Shown: in pieces, positions 33,173-43,592 of the stretch | Layout: each line of letters opens with the position of its first letter | Numbering within the stretch: the first letter of the stretch is position 1 | From: an uncultured Clostridium sp. | GTDB lineage: Bacteria > Bacillota > Clostridia > TANB77 > CAG-508 | Assembly: GCA_945946655.1 (NCBI GenBank) | Contig: CAMEWM010000009.1 | Coordinates: forward strand, 1-47,550 | Length of the DNA: 47,550 bases | Direction of reading: 5' to 3' | The notes under the pieces: generated by a model | Seen by the model: the letters and a program-made list of their open reading frames with translations, nothing else | Database searches by the model: none | What the model was told of the DNA's origin: nothing | Program-made: the position numbers and the translations under genes

Positions 33173-33207
33173 TCAATAGTGATAAACACTATTGATTTTT
33201 ATTTTTT
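33164..33207. terminator. Bidirectional terminator between abrB and rsmI
   Basis: Stem AATCAATAGTG/CACTATTGATT (11 bp) flanked by A- and T-runs. It overlaps the rsmI stop. Confidence 0.85.
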
Positions 33208-34032
33208 CAAAAATTTCTTATATATATCATCTTTCGGCACTTTATTATTTTTGGCAATTTTTTTAATTATTTCTTTCTTAGATAATCCATAGTTCACATA
33301 ATATTGATATTGTTCTTCTAAAGTCATTGAATTAACTCTATCTATCTCTTTTTCTTTGTTGGTTTTACTATGCATTTCAAATAGTATAATATATTCACCT
33401 TTAACGTTACTTAGAGTAGATAAAATATCAGATATATTACCTCTTATGTAGTCTTCATGAATTTTCGTAAGTTCTTTGGCAATTACTATTTCTATATTTC
33501 CAAATCTATTCAACATCTCTCTTAATGTTTTCTCTAATCTATGTGGTGCTTCATAAAAAATAATCGTTTTATTCTGGTTTTCAATATCTTCTAATTTTTC
33601 CTCTCGTAATTGTTTATCTAATGGTAAAAAACCATAAAAAGAAAATTCTTTTGTATCTAGCCCGGATGCAATTAATGCATTTATTAATGCGCAGGCACCT
33701 GGAATTGGAACTACAGTTATATTTTCTTTGATAGCTTCTTTTACTACCTCCTCTCCAGGGTCGGATATTCCTGGTGTTCCAGCATCAGTAATTAGCCCCA
33801 CATTTTTATTAGATTTCAAGACTTTTATTAGTTCTTCTGTTCTTGTATCCTCATTATGTCGATGATAACTAATCATAGGTTTGGATATTCCTAAATAATT
33901 TAATAATTTTAATGAGTGCCTTGTATCCTCTGCTGCTATTATGTCTACTTCTTCGAGTGTCTTGACTGCTCTATATGTAATATCTCCTAAATTTCCTATA
34001 GGAGTTGCTATTAGAAATAATTTTCCTGACAT
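33199..34032 (-). CDS. rsmI: 16S rRNA (cytidine-1402-2'-O)-methyltransferase
   Basis: Tetrapyrrole-methylase-fold enzyme that methylates C1402 in the ribosomal P site. Seen: N-terminal LFLIATPIGNLGDITYRA, AAEDTRHSLKLLNYLGI, the cofactor loop LITDAGTPGISDPGEEVV, PGACALINALIASG and YEAPHRLEKTL. Length 277 residues. RBS GGAGGAAAG. It lies 20 bases after trmN6, so the two form an rRNA/tRNA methylation operon. Confidence 0.94.
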   Translation of the reverse strand: MSGKLFLIATPIGNLGDITYRAVKTLEEVDIIAAEDTRHSLKLLNYLGISKPMISYHRHNEDTRTEELIKVLKSNKNVGLITDAGTPGISDPGEEVVKEAIKENITVVPIPGACALINALIASGLDTKEFSFYGFLPLDKQLREEKLEDIENQNKTIIFYEAPHRLEKTLREMLNRFGNIEIVIAKELTKIHEDYIRGNISDILSTLSNVKGEYIILFEMHSKTNKEKEIDRVNSMTLEEQYQYYVNYGLSKKEIIKKIAKNNKVPKDDIYKKFLKK

Positions 34033-34052
34033 CTTATTTTCTTTCCTCCATA

Positions 34053-34808
34053 TTATTCTTCATTATATATTTTATGAATTTGATCCGAATATTCACCGTT
34101 TTCCTTATATATATACAATGGTTCATCTATTTTTAAAAACTTCTTTCCTCCTTTTGTACCTCTTATTAATATAATTGATGCCTCTGAATCCTTGTATGGA
34201 TATACTATTTGTATTTCTTTGGGCTCAATCTTATTCTCTCTCATTTTACACATTATGTCTACTATGCGTTCTGGCTTATGAACTAAATATAGTTCTCCCT
34301 TATCTTTCAAAAGTCCTGCAGCAGTCTTTATGAAGTCGGATAATGTGGCTTTTACCTCATGTCTTGATATCAATTTCTTCTTATCCTCATTAGTTTTACC
34401 TGTTCCCATCTCTTTATATGGTGGATTCATTACTACTACATCATATTGATTTTTGGGTAGAATATTGTTTTCAAAGATTTCATTTATGTTAACATTGCAA
34501 ATTTTAAATTTATCTTCTAAATCATTTAATTTTATACTTCTTTCGGCCATTTCAGCTACGTCTTCTTGAATCTCTACTCCTATAATTTCTTTCAATTTTG
34601 TTTTTTTGCACAAAAGTAATCCTATTACTCCACTTCCTGTTCCTAAATCTACAGCTTTACTATTCTCTTTTATTCTTTTTGCAAAATTTGATAAAATAAC
34701 GCTATCTATTCCAAAACAAAATCCTTTATTGTTTTGAATAATCTTTAATCCCTTATACTGTAGGTCATCTATACGTTCATCTTTTTTTAATTCTATATTT
34801 TCCTTCAT
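34053..34808 (-). CDS. trmN6: tRNA1(Val) adenine-37 N6-methyltransferase-like
   Basis: Rossmann-fold methyltransferase (TrmN6/YabB group). Seen: GFCFGIDSVILSNFAKRIK, cofactor motif AVDLGTGSGVIGLLL, EIQEDVAEMAERS, and the catalytic NPPY in VVMNPPYKEMGTG, typical of N6-adenine enzymes. Length 251 residues. In Bacillus yabB is also next to rsmI (yabC). ATG follows AGGATTTGGT. Its promoter is seen upstream. Confidence 0.88.
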   Translation of the reverse strand: MKENIELKKDERIDDLQYKGLKIIQNNKGFCFGIDSVILSNFAKRIKENSKAVDLGTGSGVIGLLLCKKTKLKEIIGVEIQEDVAEMAERSIKLNDLEDKFKICNVNINEIFENNILPKNQYDVVVMNPPYKEMGTGKTNEDKKKLISRHEVKATLSDFIKTAAGLLKDKGELYLVHKPERIVDIMCKMRENKIEPKEIQIVYPYKDSEASIILIRGTKGGKKFLKIDEPLYIYKENGEYSDQIHKIYNEE

Positions 34809-34843
34809 ACCAAATCCTATTAACTTTTTTATTTTACTTTAAT

Positions 34844-34872
34844 ATTATATATTAAATATTTAATTATGTAAA
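34844..34872 (-). promoter_or_regulatory. Promoter of trmN6-rsmI
   Basis: Minus strand TTTACA (34867-34872), 17 bases, TATAAT (34844-34849), about 40 bases upstream of the trmN6 start. Confidence 0.75.
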
Positions 34873-34888
34873 TAGTGAGGTTTTATAA

Positions 34889-35083
34889 ATGACTAATTCG
34901 AGAAAACTGTTTTATTGTGATAATACTTCTTGTATAAGGAATTGCCAAGGCTCGTGTCATCCAGCAAGAAACAAATTTAAAAAAAATATAAGTATTCTTG
35001 ACTCTCTATATTGCGTTGAAAACTTTTTGTGTAACTCTCAAAAAGCTTGTTCGTTATATAGGATACTTTGCTTTTTTAAGTAA
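34889..35083 (+). CDS. Cys-rich miniprotein of unknown function (64 aa)
   Basis: Not recognised. Eight cysteines at 10, 15, 19, 23, 42, 48, 54 and 61 (core CDNTSCIRNCQGSCHPARN), basic, without signal peptide. The spacing could bind zinc or an iron-sulfur cluster. GTGAGG lies nine bases ahead of the ATG and a terminator follows, both supporting a real gene. It is the only + gene between two minus genes. A chance ORF cannot be ruled out, but the cysteine density is unusual for this A+T-rich sequence. Confidence 0.55.
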   Translation: MTNSRKLFYCDNTSCIRNCQGSCHPARNKFKKNISILDSLYCVENFLCNSQKACSLYRILCFFK

Positions 35084-35098
35084 ACATAATAAAAGAGA

Positions 35099-35121
35099 TA
35101 AAAGAGCCAGTAGCTCTTTTA
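35099..35121. terminator. Bidirectional terminator between the Cys-rich gene and the GerMN gene
   Basis: Stem TAAAAGAGC/GCTCTTTTA with a 5-base loop. It covers the stop of the GerMN gene; T-rich runs follow on both strands. Confidence 0.7.
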
Positions 35122-35676
35122 TTCATTCCTTATAAAATTTTGTGAGAAATCTATCTCTCCATCTTTAAATTTTTGATTTTCTTCTCCATTTATTAATATT
35201 TTTACAGAATTTACTTCTGTAAGTTCTGTAACAGTGTTTACTATACTTTCTATAGTTTTTTCCTCTTCTTCCTTCCCACCTTTATGATTATCTATAAATT
35301 CAGATGAAAAATTTAACTTTAGTACATCTCCTTCTATAGTAGCATTTATTAACATTGTTCCTTCTGGAATAGCTTTTTCATGACTATCTTTTTTAGGTCC
35401 TTCTATAAGTAGATTTACTATTACTGTATATGGATCTGCGATTAATTCTTTTACATCAATCAGTCTAGCTTCAGGCTCTAATTTTCTAGTTGTCTTATTA
35501 ATAAAATATAACGAAATCATTGTTTGTCTTTCCTGTTCTTCAGATATTTCTTCTTGTGGCTGATATTCTTCATTAATATCTTTTTCATTTTTATTTTTAA
35601 CAAAACATACGATAATTGCAACAATACACACAATTATCATGATAATACATATTACTTTCTTTATATTTACCTTCAT
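35119..35676 (-). CDS. GerMN-domain membrane-anchored protein
   Basis: Exported or anchored protein with a GerMN domain, as found in spore-germination GerM and in other envelope proteins. Seen: N-terminal membrane anchor (about 8-25), a Glu-rich linker (EEYQPQEEISEEQERQ), then the domain: ISLYFINKTTRKLEPEARLI, VIVNLLIEGPKK, IPEGTMLINATIEGDVLKLN and VNTVTELTEVNSVKILING. Length 185 residues, one domain only, against two in Bacillus GerM. RBS GGAG. The role may be in sporulation, but the domain alone does not prove it. Confidence 0.82.
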   Translation of the reverse strand: MKVNIKKVICIIMIIVCIVAIIVCFVKNKNEKDINEEYQPQEEISEEQERQTMISLYFINKTTRKLEPEARLIDVKELIADPYTVIVNLLIEGPKKDSHEKAIPEGTMLINATIEGDVLKLNFSSEFIDNHKGGKEEEEKTIESIVNTVTELTEVNSVKILINGEENQKFKDGEIDFSQNFIRNE

Positions 35677-35878
35677 TATACACTCCTTTCTTCCAGAATA
35701 ATTCTGGCATTTTTTCTATTTGATAACATGTCTATGCATTCTTTTTTTAATTTAGAACCTTATCATTTCATTTATTCTAATTTTCACATAAAATACACAT
35801 TCTCCCTTTTTCTATTTAATATTCCAAAAAAATCGCATATTACTTTCTTAATATATTGATAAATCTATCTTTTCAGAT

Positions 35879-35907
35879 TTGACAAAATGTATTTTTCCAT
35901 ATAAAAT
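35879..35907 (+). promoter_or_regulatory. Promoter of the dehydratase-activase gene
   Basis: TTGACA (35879-35884), 17 bases, TAAAAT (35902-35907), about 50 bases upstream of the start. Confidence 0.75.
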
Positions 35908-35959
35908 GAAAGTAATTTGAAAAGAATTTATACATATTTTATTTAAGGAGATACATATT

Positions 35960-38900
35960 ATGAATAACTTATTGCATGTCGGACTTGATGTTGGATCTAC
36001 TACTGTCAAAATTGTAGTTATGAACGCATCTCTATCTACCATATATACTAATTATCAACGACATAATTCAGATACAAAAAATACAGTATGCTCTGTTTTA
36101 GATGACCTTACAAAACGTTATCCAGATTCGGAGTTTACAATTGCCCTAACAGGTTCTGGTGCAATGTCTGCAGCTAATTTTTTAAATGTGCCTTTCATTC
36201 AAGAAGTTGTTTCATGTAAAAGAGCAGTAGAGAAATATATTCCTAAAACGGATGTTGTAATTGAACTTGGTGGTGAGGATGCCAAAATAATATACTTTGG
36301 GAAATCAATCGAGCAACGTATGAATGGCACATGTGCCGGGGGTACTGGAGCCTTTATAGATCAAATGGCATCATTATTAAATACAGATTCAAGTGGCTTA
36401 AATGAGCTAGCGAAAGAACATAAAATAATATATCCAATAGCTTCTCGTTGTGGCGTATTTGCAAAAACAGATATACAGCCTCTAATAAATGAAGGAGCTG
36501 CAAGAGAAGATATAGCAGCTTCAATATTTCAAGCTGTCGTAAATCAGACTATTAGTGGACTTGCATGTGGAAGGCCTATTCGTGGTAATGTAGCATTTTT
36601 GGGTGGTCCTTTAAATTACCTTTCTGAATTAAGAAATAGATTTATCGAAACACTACATTTAACAGACGATCAGGTAATAGTTCCTAATGAAGCTCATTTA
36701 TTGGTTGCAAAAGGCGCAGCCTTGGATTCTTTAGAGATGGAACCAATTTCTGTAGCGAAATTAAAATCTAAAATTCAAATGTTACGAAGTTCACATGATA
36801 CAACCTCAAATCCTTTGAAACCTCTTTTTGTAACAAATGCTGATTATCAAGAGTTTAAAGAACGTCATTCTAAGGATGTAGTGAAAAAAGCTGATTTGTC
36901 AACTTATCATGGAGATTGCTTTGTTGGTATCGATGCTGGCTCTACTACAACAAAATTAGTTGTCATTGATTCTGAAGGTTCTTTGCTATATTCTTTATAT
37001 GCTAATAACGAAGGTAATCCTTTAAAGAGTGTGACAGATATGTTAAAAGAATTATATAAGGTACTTCCTTCAGATGTCACTATTCGTTATAGCGGAGTTA
37101 CAGGTTATGGTGAAAGCCTAATTAAAACTGCTCTTAATGTTGACCTCAATGAAATCGAAACAATTGCACATTATACAGCTGCAAAGAAATTTATGCCTAA
37201 TGTCACTAGTATAGTTGATATTGGTGGTCAAGATATGAAATATATAAAATTAAAGAAAAATACCATAGATAATATTATGCTAAATGAAGCTTGCTCTTCT
37301 GGTTGTGGTTCTTTTATTGAGACTTTTGCTAAAAGTTTAGGTCTTACAATTAATGAATTCGTCGATTCTGCAATATCTGCAAGAAATCCTGTTGACTTAG
37401 GCTCTAGATGTACAGTTTTTATGAATTCAAAAATAAAACAAGCACAAAAAGAAGGTTATTCTGTTGGAGATATTTCTGCGGGTCTTTCTTATTCCGTAAT
37501 AAAAAATGCAATTCAAAAGGTTATGAAAATCAGAGATATGAAAGTATTAGGTTCTCATATTGTAGTTCAAGGAGGAACTTTCTATAATGATGCTGTTCTT
37601 CGTGCCTTTGAGCTCCTAGTTGGTAAGAATGTAATAAGACCTGATATAGCTGGTCTTATGGGAGCATATGGAGTCGCTCTTTTAGCCCAAGAACAGTATG
37701 AAGCAAATAAAGACATGGAATATAAGTCTACTCTTGCTTCTTTGGATGACATTAACAGACTGAAAGTTGAATCATCCCATGTACGTTGTAATGGTTGCGA
37801 GAACCATTGTTTGTTAACTATAAATAAATTTAATAATGGTTCAAAGCATATATCAGGTAACAGATGCGAAAAAGGAGCCGGTATTGTTTCTGAAAATAAA
37901 GAATTGCCAAATCTTGTCAAGTATAAATATCAAAGAATTTTTGAATATAAACCTTTAGAAGAAAAAGATGCTCCTAGGGGTACTATTGGTATTCCTAGAG
38001 TATTAAATATGTATGAAGATTATCCTTTCTGGTTTACTTTTTTTACAGAATTAGGATTTAGAGTAATAATTTCAGAAAAAAGTAATAGAAAAACTTATGA
38101 AAAAGGTATGGAATCGATGCCTTCTGAATCTGTATGCTATCCTGCAAAATTGTCACATGGACATATAATAAGCTTGATAAAAAAAGGAATAAAAACAATT
38201 TTCTATCCTTGTATGCCTTTTTCTAGAAAAGAATATGAATCAGCAGATAACCACTATAATTGCCCTATAGTAATATCTTATTCTGAAGTTTTAAGAAACA
38301 ACGTAGAAGAATTAAAAGATAAAGACATAACCTTTTTAAATCCATTTTTACCTTTTGAGCCTAAAACATTGGCATCAACGATTTTGGATTTACCAGAATT
38401 TAAAAAATATAAGTTTACAAAAAAGGAGCTTCTAAGTGCAGCAAAGAAGGCCGAGGTAGAATATCAACATTGCAGAGATGATATTCACAATGAAGGTTTG
38501 AAAGCTTTAAAATATTTAGAGGATAATCATTTAAAAGGAATTGTTTTAGCTGGTCGCCCATATCATATAGATCCAGAAATCAATCATGGCATTGATACAT
38601 TAATAACTAGTCTTGGATTAGGTGTTATTACTGAAGATAGCATTGCTAATCAAGCCACTCCTAAGTCTCCTCTAAGAGTGGTCAACCAGTGGGTGTTTCA
38701 TTCTAGATTATATGCAGCAGCAGATTTCGTTGGTAAACATGATAACTTAGAACTAGTACAGTTAAATTCATTTGGTTGCGGTGTGGACGCTGTTACAACA
38801 GATCAAGTTGAAGAAATATTATCAAGCTATAATAAAATGTATACCTTAATAAAAATTGATGAAGTAAATAATTTAGGGGCCGTTAGAATTCGCATTCGTT

Positions 38901-40294
38901 CATTACTAGCTAGTATGAATAAACGTGAAAAAGATCAAATTATGGCTAATGGTAATGGAGATTATCAAACAAATCGAGTAGTATTTACTAAAGACATGCG
39001 AAATGATTATACAATATTATGTCCACAAATGGCTCCAATTCATTTCGAGTTAATTGAAGCAGCTGTAAAGTCTTGTGGATACAAATTCGAATTATTAAGA
39101 AATTGTACAGAACATACAGTAGAAACCGGATTAAAATACGTTAATAATGACGCTTGTTACCCTTCAATATTAGTAACAGGACAAATGATCGAAGCTTTAG
39201 AATCTGGAAAATATAATATTAATAAAACAGCTTTAATAATGTCTCAAACAGGTGGAGGATGTAGAGCAACAAATTATATTGGTTTTATCCGTAAAGCTTT
39301 AAAAGATGCTGGTTTTGCAAATGTTCCCGTTGTTTCATTTAATGTAGTTGGAATGGAAAAAAATGCTGGCTTTAAAATTACTCCAGAGTTAATTGAGAAA
39401 TTATTAAAAGTAGTCGTTTATGGGGATTTGCTACAAAAAATGCTTACTAAAAATAGAGCATATGAAATTAATAAAGGCGAGACAAAAAAATTATTTGATA
39501 AATGGATGGGAAAGTCAAAAGAACTAGTTGTTCATTCTACTCTATCTGAATTTAAAAAGAGTATTTATGACATAGTTGAAGACTTTGAAAAAATTGAACT
39601 TGATACTTCTATTCAAAAACCTAAGGTTGGAATTGTAGGAGAAGTACTTATAAAATATCACCCTTTTGGAAATAATTTCGTAGCAGATAAACTTGAGCAA
39701 GAAGGTGCTGAAGTAATTCTTCCGGACTTCATGGGATTTGTTAAATTTATGGCAACACATAAAATTACATTTAATTCATTAATTAAGACTGATAAATATA
39801 AATCTAAATTATTTAAAGCTGCAATAAAATTAATAGATATTCTAGAAAAGGATGAAAAAATTGCATTAGCAAATTCTAGTAAAGGATACTTACAACCTTG
39901 CGATATCTGGGATTTGGAAGATACAGTAAAAGATGTATTATCAATTGGTAATCAAACTGGAGAAGGATGGTTCTTAACAGCAGAAATGATTGAATATATT
40001 GAACATGGAATACCAAATATAGTTTGCGTTCAGCCTTTCGCATGTTTACCAAATCATGTCGTTGGTAAGGGCGTGATAAAAACAATAAGAGATAAGTATC
40101 CGTATGCGAATATCTCCCCAATTGATTACGATCCTGGTGCTAGCGAGGCAAATCAGACAAATAGAATAAAATTATTAATGGCTGTTGCTAAAGATAATCT
40201 AAGGAAAGAAGAAAACGAAAAGTTAGCTTTAGAAAAAGAAAATTTAAATAATGAAATTTCTAATTTAAAGAAATCAATTAAAAGTGCAAAATAA
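35960..40294 (+). CDS. Acyl-CoA dehydratase activase-related multidomain protein (1444 aa)
   Basis: Large fusion related to 2-hydroxyacyl-CoA dehydratase systems, in which an ASKHA ATPase with an iron-sulfur cluster pumps one electron into the dehydratase. Domains: ASKHA 1 (about 5-265; GLDVGSTTVK, ELGGEDAKII, NGTCAGGTGAFIDQMA); ASKHA 2 (about 320-590; GIDAGSTTTKLVV, DIGGQDMKYIK, NEACSSGCGSFIETFA); a Cys cluster (about 612-645; CNGCENHC and NRCEKG); a DUF2229-like region (about 670-890; VCYPAKLSHGH, FYPCMPF); and a C-terminal part like the dehydratase subunit (about 890-1400; AGRPYHIDPEINHG, NDACYPS, TGGGCRATNY, QPFACLPNHVVGKG). A coiled tail ends it. Single gene with its own promoter; no dehydratase subunits adjoin, so the substrate is unknown. 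RBS AAGGAG. Confidence 0.9.
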   Translation: MNNLLHVGLDVGSTTVKIVVMNASLSTIYTNYQRHNSDTKNTVCSVLDDLTKRYPDSEFTIALTGSGAMSAANFLNVPFIQEVVSCKRAVEKYIPKTDVVIELGGEDAKIIYFGKSIEQRMNGTCAGGTGAFIDQMASLLNTDSSGLNELAKEHKIIYPIASRCGVFAKTDIQPLINEGAAREDIAASIFQAVVNQTISGLACGRPIRGNVAFLGGPLNYLSELRNRFIETLHLTDDQVIVPNEAHLLVAKGAALDSLEMEPISVAKLKSKIQMLRSSHDTTSNPLKPLFVTNADYQEFKERHSKDVVKKADLSTYHGDCFVGIDAGSTTTKLVVIDSEGSLLYSLYANNEGNPLKSVTDMLKELYKVLPSDVTIRYSGVTGYGESLIKTALNVDLNEIETIAHYTAAKKFMPNVTSIVDIGGQDMKYIKLKKNTIDNIMLNEACSSGCGSFIETFAKSLGLTINEFVDSAISARNPVDLGSRCTVFMNSKIKQAQKEGYSVGDISAGLSYSVIKNAIQKVMKIRDMKVLGSHIVVQGGTFYNDAVLRAFELLVGKNVIRPDIAGLMGAYGVALLAQEQYEANKDMEYKSTLASLDDINRLKVESSHVRCNGCENHCLLTINKFNNGSKHISGNRCEKGAGIVSENKELPNLVKYKYQRIFEYKPLEEKDAPRGTIGIPRVLNMYEDYPFWFTFFTELGFRVIISEKSNRKTYEKGMESMPSESVCYPAKLSHGHIISLIKKGIKTIFYPCMPFSRKEYESADNHYNCPIVISYSEVLRNNVEELKDKDITFLNPFLPFEPKTLASTILDLPEFKKYKFTKKELLSAAKKAEVEYQHCRDDIHNEGLKALKYLEDNHLKGIVLAGRPYHIDPEINHGIDTLITSLGLGVITEDSIANQATPKSPLRVVNQWVFHSRLYAAADFVGKHDNLELVQLNSFGCGVDAVTTDQVEEILSSYNKMYTLIKIDEVNNLGAVRIRIRSLLASMNKREKDQIMANGNGDYQTNRVVFTKDMRNDYTILCPQMAPIHFELIEAAVKSCGYKFELLRNCTEHTVETGLKYVNNDACYPSILVTGQMIEALESGKYNINKTALIMSQTGGGCRATNYIGFIRKALKDAGFANVPVVSFNVVGMEKNAGFKITPELIEKLLKVVVYGDLLQKMLTKNRAYEINKGETKKLFDKWMGKSKELVVHSTLSEFKKSIYDIVEDFEKIELDTSIQKPKVGIVGEVLIKYHPFGNNFVADKLEQEGAEVILPDFMGFVKFMATHKITFNSLIKTDKYKSKLFKAAIKLIDILEKDEKIALANSSKGYLQPCDIWDLEDTVKDVLSIGNQTGEGWFLTAEMIEYIEHGIPNIVCVQPFACLPNHVVGKGVIKTIRDKYPYANISPIDYDPGASEANQTNRIKLLMAVAKDNLRKEENEKLALEKENLNNEISNLKKSIKSAK

Positions 40295-40327
40295 AAAATA
40301 AGGAGTTTATGCTCCTTATTTTTTATT
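40290..40327. terminator. Bidirectional terminator between the activase gene and gyrA
   Basis: Stem AATAAAAAATAAGGAG (40290-40305) and CTCCTTATTTTTTATT (40312-40327), 16 bp, 6-base loop, covering both stop codons. Confidence 0.88.
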
Positions 40328-42779
40328 CTTCTGGCGCTACGGTTTCTATGCTTACAACTTTTTCATTTTCATTTGTCCTCATTAATGTTACACCTTGTGT
40401 TGCTCTTCCTAAGATACTTACATCTTTAACGGCTATTCTTATAATTGTCCCTGAATTTGTTATTAGCATTACATCATCATCTTCTGATGTCATTCTTATA
40501 CCTACTATATTTCCTGTTTTTGGAGTTATTTTATATGTTATTACACCTCTTCCTCCTCTATTCTGTACTCTATATTCATCAAGTTCTGTTCTTTTTCCAA
40601 ATCCATTTTCTGTGATAGCTAATAATGTTGCATTCTTATTTTCTGCCAAGATTGACTCCATACCAATTACAAAGTCATCTTCGTCTAATCTGATTCCTAA
40701 AACTCCTTGTGCAGATCTTCCTACTGGTCTTACATCTTTTTCATCAAATGTAATACATAATCCTTTACTTGTCACTAAGACTACATTATCTTGACCATCA
40801 GTTAATCTTACATCAATTAATTCATCATCATCTTTTAAATTAATTGCCAATAATCCCGTTTTTCTGGTAGAGTTATATTCTTGTAAAGGCGTTTTCTTTA
40901 TTAGTCCATTCTTAGTTGCCATTAATAAATACTTACTATCTTCAAAGTCTGATATTGGAATAACTGCAGATATCTTCTCTCCAGCATCTAGACTTAATAG
41001 ATTTACTATCGCCGTTCCCTTAGCAGTTCTTCCTGCTTCTGGAATCTCATATCCTCTTAATCTGTATAGTTTTCCTTTATTACTAAAGAATAAGACTGTA
41101 TCATGTGTAGACGTTGTAAATATTTGTTTTACAAAGTCTTCTTCTCTAGTTGAAATACCACTAATGCCTTTTCCTCCTCTTTTTTGGCTCTTATACGTAT
41201 CAATTGGCATTCTCTTTATATATCCAAAATGAGTTAAAGCAACTACCATTTGTTCCTCTTTGATAAGATCTTCCTCATTTAACTCACCTTCAGCAGCAAC
41301 TATCTTAGTTAGTCTTTCATCTCCATATTTTTCTTTGATTTCTATTAATTCTTCTTTTATAATTTCGAATACTAGTTTCTCGCTACCTAGAATTTCTCTC
41401 AAATGAGCAATTAGTTTCATTAATTCATTATATTCTTCTTCAATTTTTTCTCTTTGCAATCCAGATAAAGTCTTTAATCTCATATCTAATATTGCTTGAG
41501 CCTGTATGTCTGAAAGACCAAATCTTTCCATTAATCTTTCTTTTGCATCATCATAAGAGGATCTAATAATATTTATTACTTCGTCAATATTATCTAATGC
41601 TATTTTTAATCCCTCTAAAATGTGTGCTCTTGCTAAAGCTTTATCTAGATCAAATTTAGTTCTACGTAATATTACACTTTTTCTATGATCTATATAGTAA
41701 TCTAAACATTGTCTCAATGTTAATATTTTTGGCTCTCCATCAACCAAAGCCAACATAATAATTCCAAAAGTGTCTTGCATTTGAGTATTTTTATATAACT
41801 GATTTAAAACAACTTTTGCATTTGCATCTTTCTTTAGTCCAATATGTATTCTTACAGCATTTTCTCTATCAGATTCATCTCTTAGTTCTGAAATTCCTTC
41901 TATTCTTTTGTCCTTTACTAAGTTTGCAATATTTTCTATTAATTTTGCTTTATTTACTTGATAAGGCAATGATGTAACAATGATCTTTTGTCTTCCATTG
42001 CTTAACTCTTCAATTTCAGCTTCCGCTCTGACTGTTATTTTTCCTTTTCCTGTTGTATATGCTTGTTTTATTGCATCTCTTCCAAGTATCATTCCTCCTG
42101 TAGGAAAATCCGGACCTTTAATTATTTGCATTAGTTGTTCATCTGTTACATTATCATCATCAATTATTTTAATTATTCCATTTATTACTTCTGTTAAATT
42201 ATGTGGTGGTATATTTGTTGCCATACCTACAGCAATTCCAGAAGAACCATTAACTAATAATGCTGGTATTTTTGCTGGCAATACTACGGGTTCTTGAAGT
42301 CTATCATCAAAGTTTGGCATAAAGTCCACTGTATTTTTTTCAATATCAGTCAACATAATTTCTGCTATTTTTGACATTCTAGCTTCTGTATAACGATAAG
42401 CAGCCGCTCCATCACCATCAATAGATCCAAAATTTCCATGCCCGTCAATTAAAGGATATCTTAAAGAAAATGTTTGAGCCATTCTTACCATAGCATCATA
42501 TACTGAAGAATCTCCATGTGGATGATATCTACCTAAAACGTCTCCGACTGTGGTAGCTGATTTTCTATATGGTTTATCTGATGTTAGACCATCTTCATAC
42601 ATCGTGTATAAAATTCTTCTATGAACTGGCTTTAGGCCGTCTCTTACATCTGGCAAAGCTCTAGATACAATAACACTCATTGCATAATCAATATATGCTG
42701 TTTTCATTTCATCTTCGATGTCTCTTTCTATTATCTTGCCATCTCTGTCTTCTATATTTTCTGTGTCTTTTGAGTCCAT
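40323..42779 (-). CDS. gyrA: DNA gyrase subunit A
   Basis: Breakage-reunion subunit of the ATP-dependent supercoiling enzyme. Seen: [20 protein letters not shown], catalytic Tyr in [15 protein letters not shown], the quinolone region [15 protein letters not shown] with Ser and Asp retained at the usual resistance positions (E. coli 83 and 87), the GyrA box QKRGGKG, and the C-terminal pinwheel repeats. The presence of the GyrA box favours gyrase over topoisomerase IV. Length 818 residues. RBS AGAGGT, promoter seen upstream. gyrB is not in the window, so the subunits are not adjacent here. Confidence 0.95.
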   Translation of the reverse strand: MDSKDTENIEDRDGKIIERDIEDEMKTAYIDYAMSVIVSRALPDVRDGLKPVHRRILYTMYEDGLTSDKPYRKSATTVGDVLGRYHPHGDSSVYDAMVRMAQTFSLRYPLIDGHGNFGSIDGDGAAAYRYTEARMSKIAEIMLTDIEKNTVDFMPNFDDRLQEPVVLPAKIPALLVNGSSGIAVGMATNIPPHNLTEVINGIIKIIDDDNVTDEQLMQIIKGPDFPTGGMILGRDAIKQAYTTGKGKITVRAEAEIEELSNGRQKIIVTSLPYQVNKAKLIENIANLVKDKRIEGISELRDESDRENAVRIHIGLKKDANAKVVLNQLYKNTQMQDTFGIIMLALVDGEPKILTLRQCLDYYIDHRKSVILRRTKFDLDKALARAHILEGLKIALDNIDEVINIIRSSYDDAKERLMERFGLSDIQAQAILDMRLKTLSGLQREKIEEEYNELMKLIAHLREILGSEKLVFEIIKEELIEIKEKYGDERLTKIVAAEGELNEEDLIKEEQMVVALTHFGYIKRMPIDTYKSQKRGGKGISGISTREEDFVKQIFTTSTHDTVLFFSNKGKLYRLRGYEIPEAGRTAKGTAIVNLLSLDAGEKISAVIPISDFEDSKYLLMATKNGLIKKTPLQEYNSTRKTGLLAINLKDDDELIDVRLTDGQDNVVLVTSKGLCITFDEKDVRPVGRSAQGVLGIRLDEDDFVIGMESILAENKNATLLAITENGFGKRTELDEYRVQNRGGRGVITYKITPKTGNIVGIRMTSEDDDVMLITNSGTIIRIAVKDVSILGRATQGVTLMRTNENEKVVSIETVAPEE

Positions 42780-42815
42780 ATATTTACCTCTTTTCTAAGT
42801 ATTATCTATGTTTGT

Positions 42816-42844
42816 ATTATACTAAAACAATAATTTTTTTGCAA
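42816..42844 (-). promoter_or_regulatory. Promoter of gyrA
   Basis: Minus strand TTGCAA (42839-42844), 17 bases, TATAAT (42816-42821), about 40 bases upstream of the start. Confidence 0.7.
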
Positions 42845-42881
42845 GGGAAAAGGGCATTTTTATTCCGTTTTTTTCAATATT

Positions 42882-43592
42882 TTACAGCATTTTTGCTAAT
42901 TCTAATTGTTCATTTGTTAGGTCAAATTTCTGTCCATTATTCTTAATTAATTCATGTAAATTTTCAACAACTCTTGCAGTCTTTATTGTATTTTCAATAG
43001 GCACTATTTCTTTAATTTTTATATGTATTTTTTCATATTCCCTCTGCATTCCTGAAAAGTCTTTGTTGTTAAAATAATTTTTCCAATTCTCTGTATATTT
43101 ATTTATCTTTTCAATATTGCTTATTTGGTTTTTAAATTCATTTTCAATATTTTGAGTTATGTTATTTAATATTGCATCTTTTCCATTTTTTATTGTATTT
43201 CCTATTGAAGTTGGTATATTGCCTTTCTCTACAAATTTATTAATTGTATAATTAATTACATTAGATATACTTTCAATAATTCCTCCTGATTTTACGGCCG
43301 TTTGCATTTGTTCTACACTTTCAAATTTTCCAGTAACAATCCCTAATGCACTTTTCCCAAAATTTATTGAAGCATCTACTGCTGTCTGAATTCCTTCTTT
43401 AAGACCATTTTGAAGAAAACTATCTTTAATTTCAATCACTTGATCTTCTATTATATCTGGTAAAAGATATCTTATACCTACATTAATTCCAGTATTTACA
43501 GCCCTCCCTATATTAGTTTGCAAAAAATTTCTCTGATTCTCTTCTATATTATTTTCATTTGATAAAATATTTTCAATTTTTAATTCATTCAT
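42882..43592 (-). CDS. Unknown helical protein, last gene of the virB4 operon (236 aa)
   Basis: Not recognised. A soluble mainly helical protein without signal peptide; amphipathic stretches such as GRAVNTGINVGIRYLLPDII and KEGIQTAVDASINFGKSALG suggest membrane-surface or self-assembly contacts. The ATG at 43592 overlaps the virB4 stop by eight bases and has GGAAGAG ahead, so translation is coupled; an in-frame ATG 14 codons earlier lies inside virB4 and is less likely. Tight coupling to virB4 suggests a T4SS part or cargo, which is inference. Confidence 0.7.
   Translation of the reverse strand: MNELKIENILSNENNIEENQRNFLQTNIGRAVNTGINVGIRYLLPDIIEDQVIEIKDSFLQNGLKEGIQTAVDASINFGKSALGIVTGKFESVEQMQTAVKSGGIIESISNVINYTINKFVEKGNIPTSIGNTIKNGKDAILNNITQNIENEFKNQISNIEKINKYTENWKNYFNNKDFSGMQREYEKIHIKIKEIVPIENTIKTARVVENLHELIKNNGQKFDLTNEQLELAKML

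Noticed and set aside
42400..42560. Quinolone-resistance change in gyrA
   Set aside because: The Ser and Asp of the resistance region are the sensitive residues.
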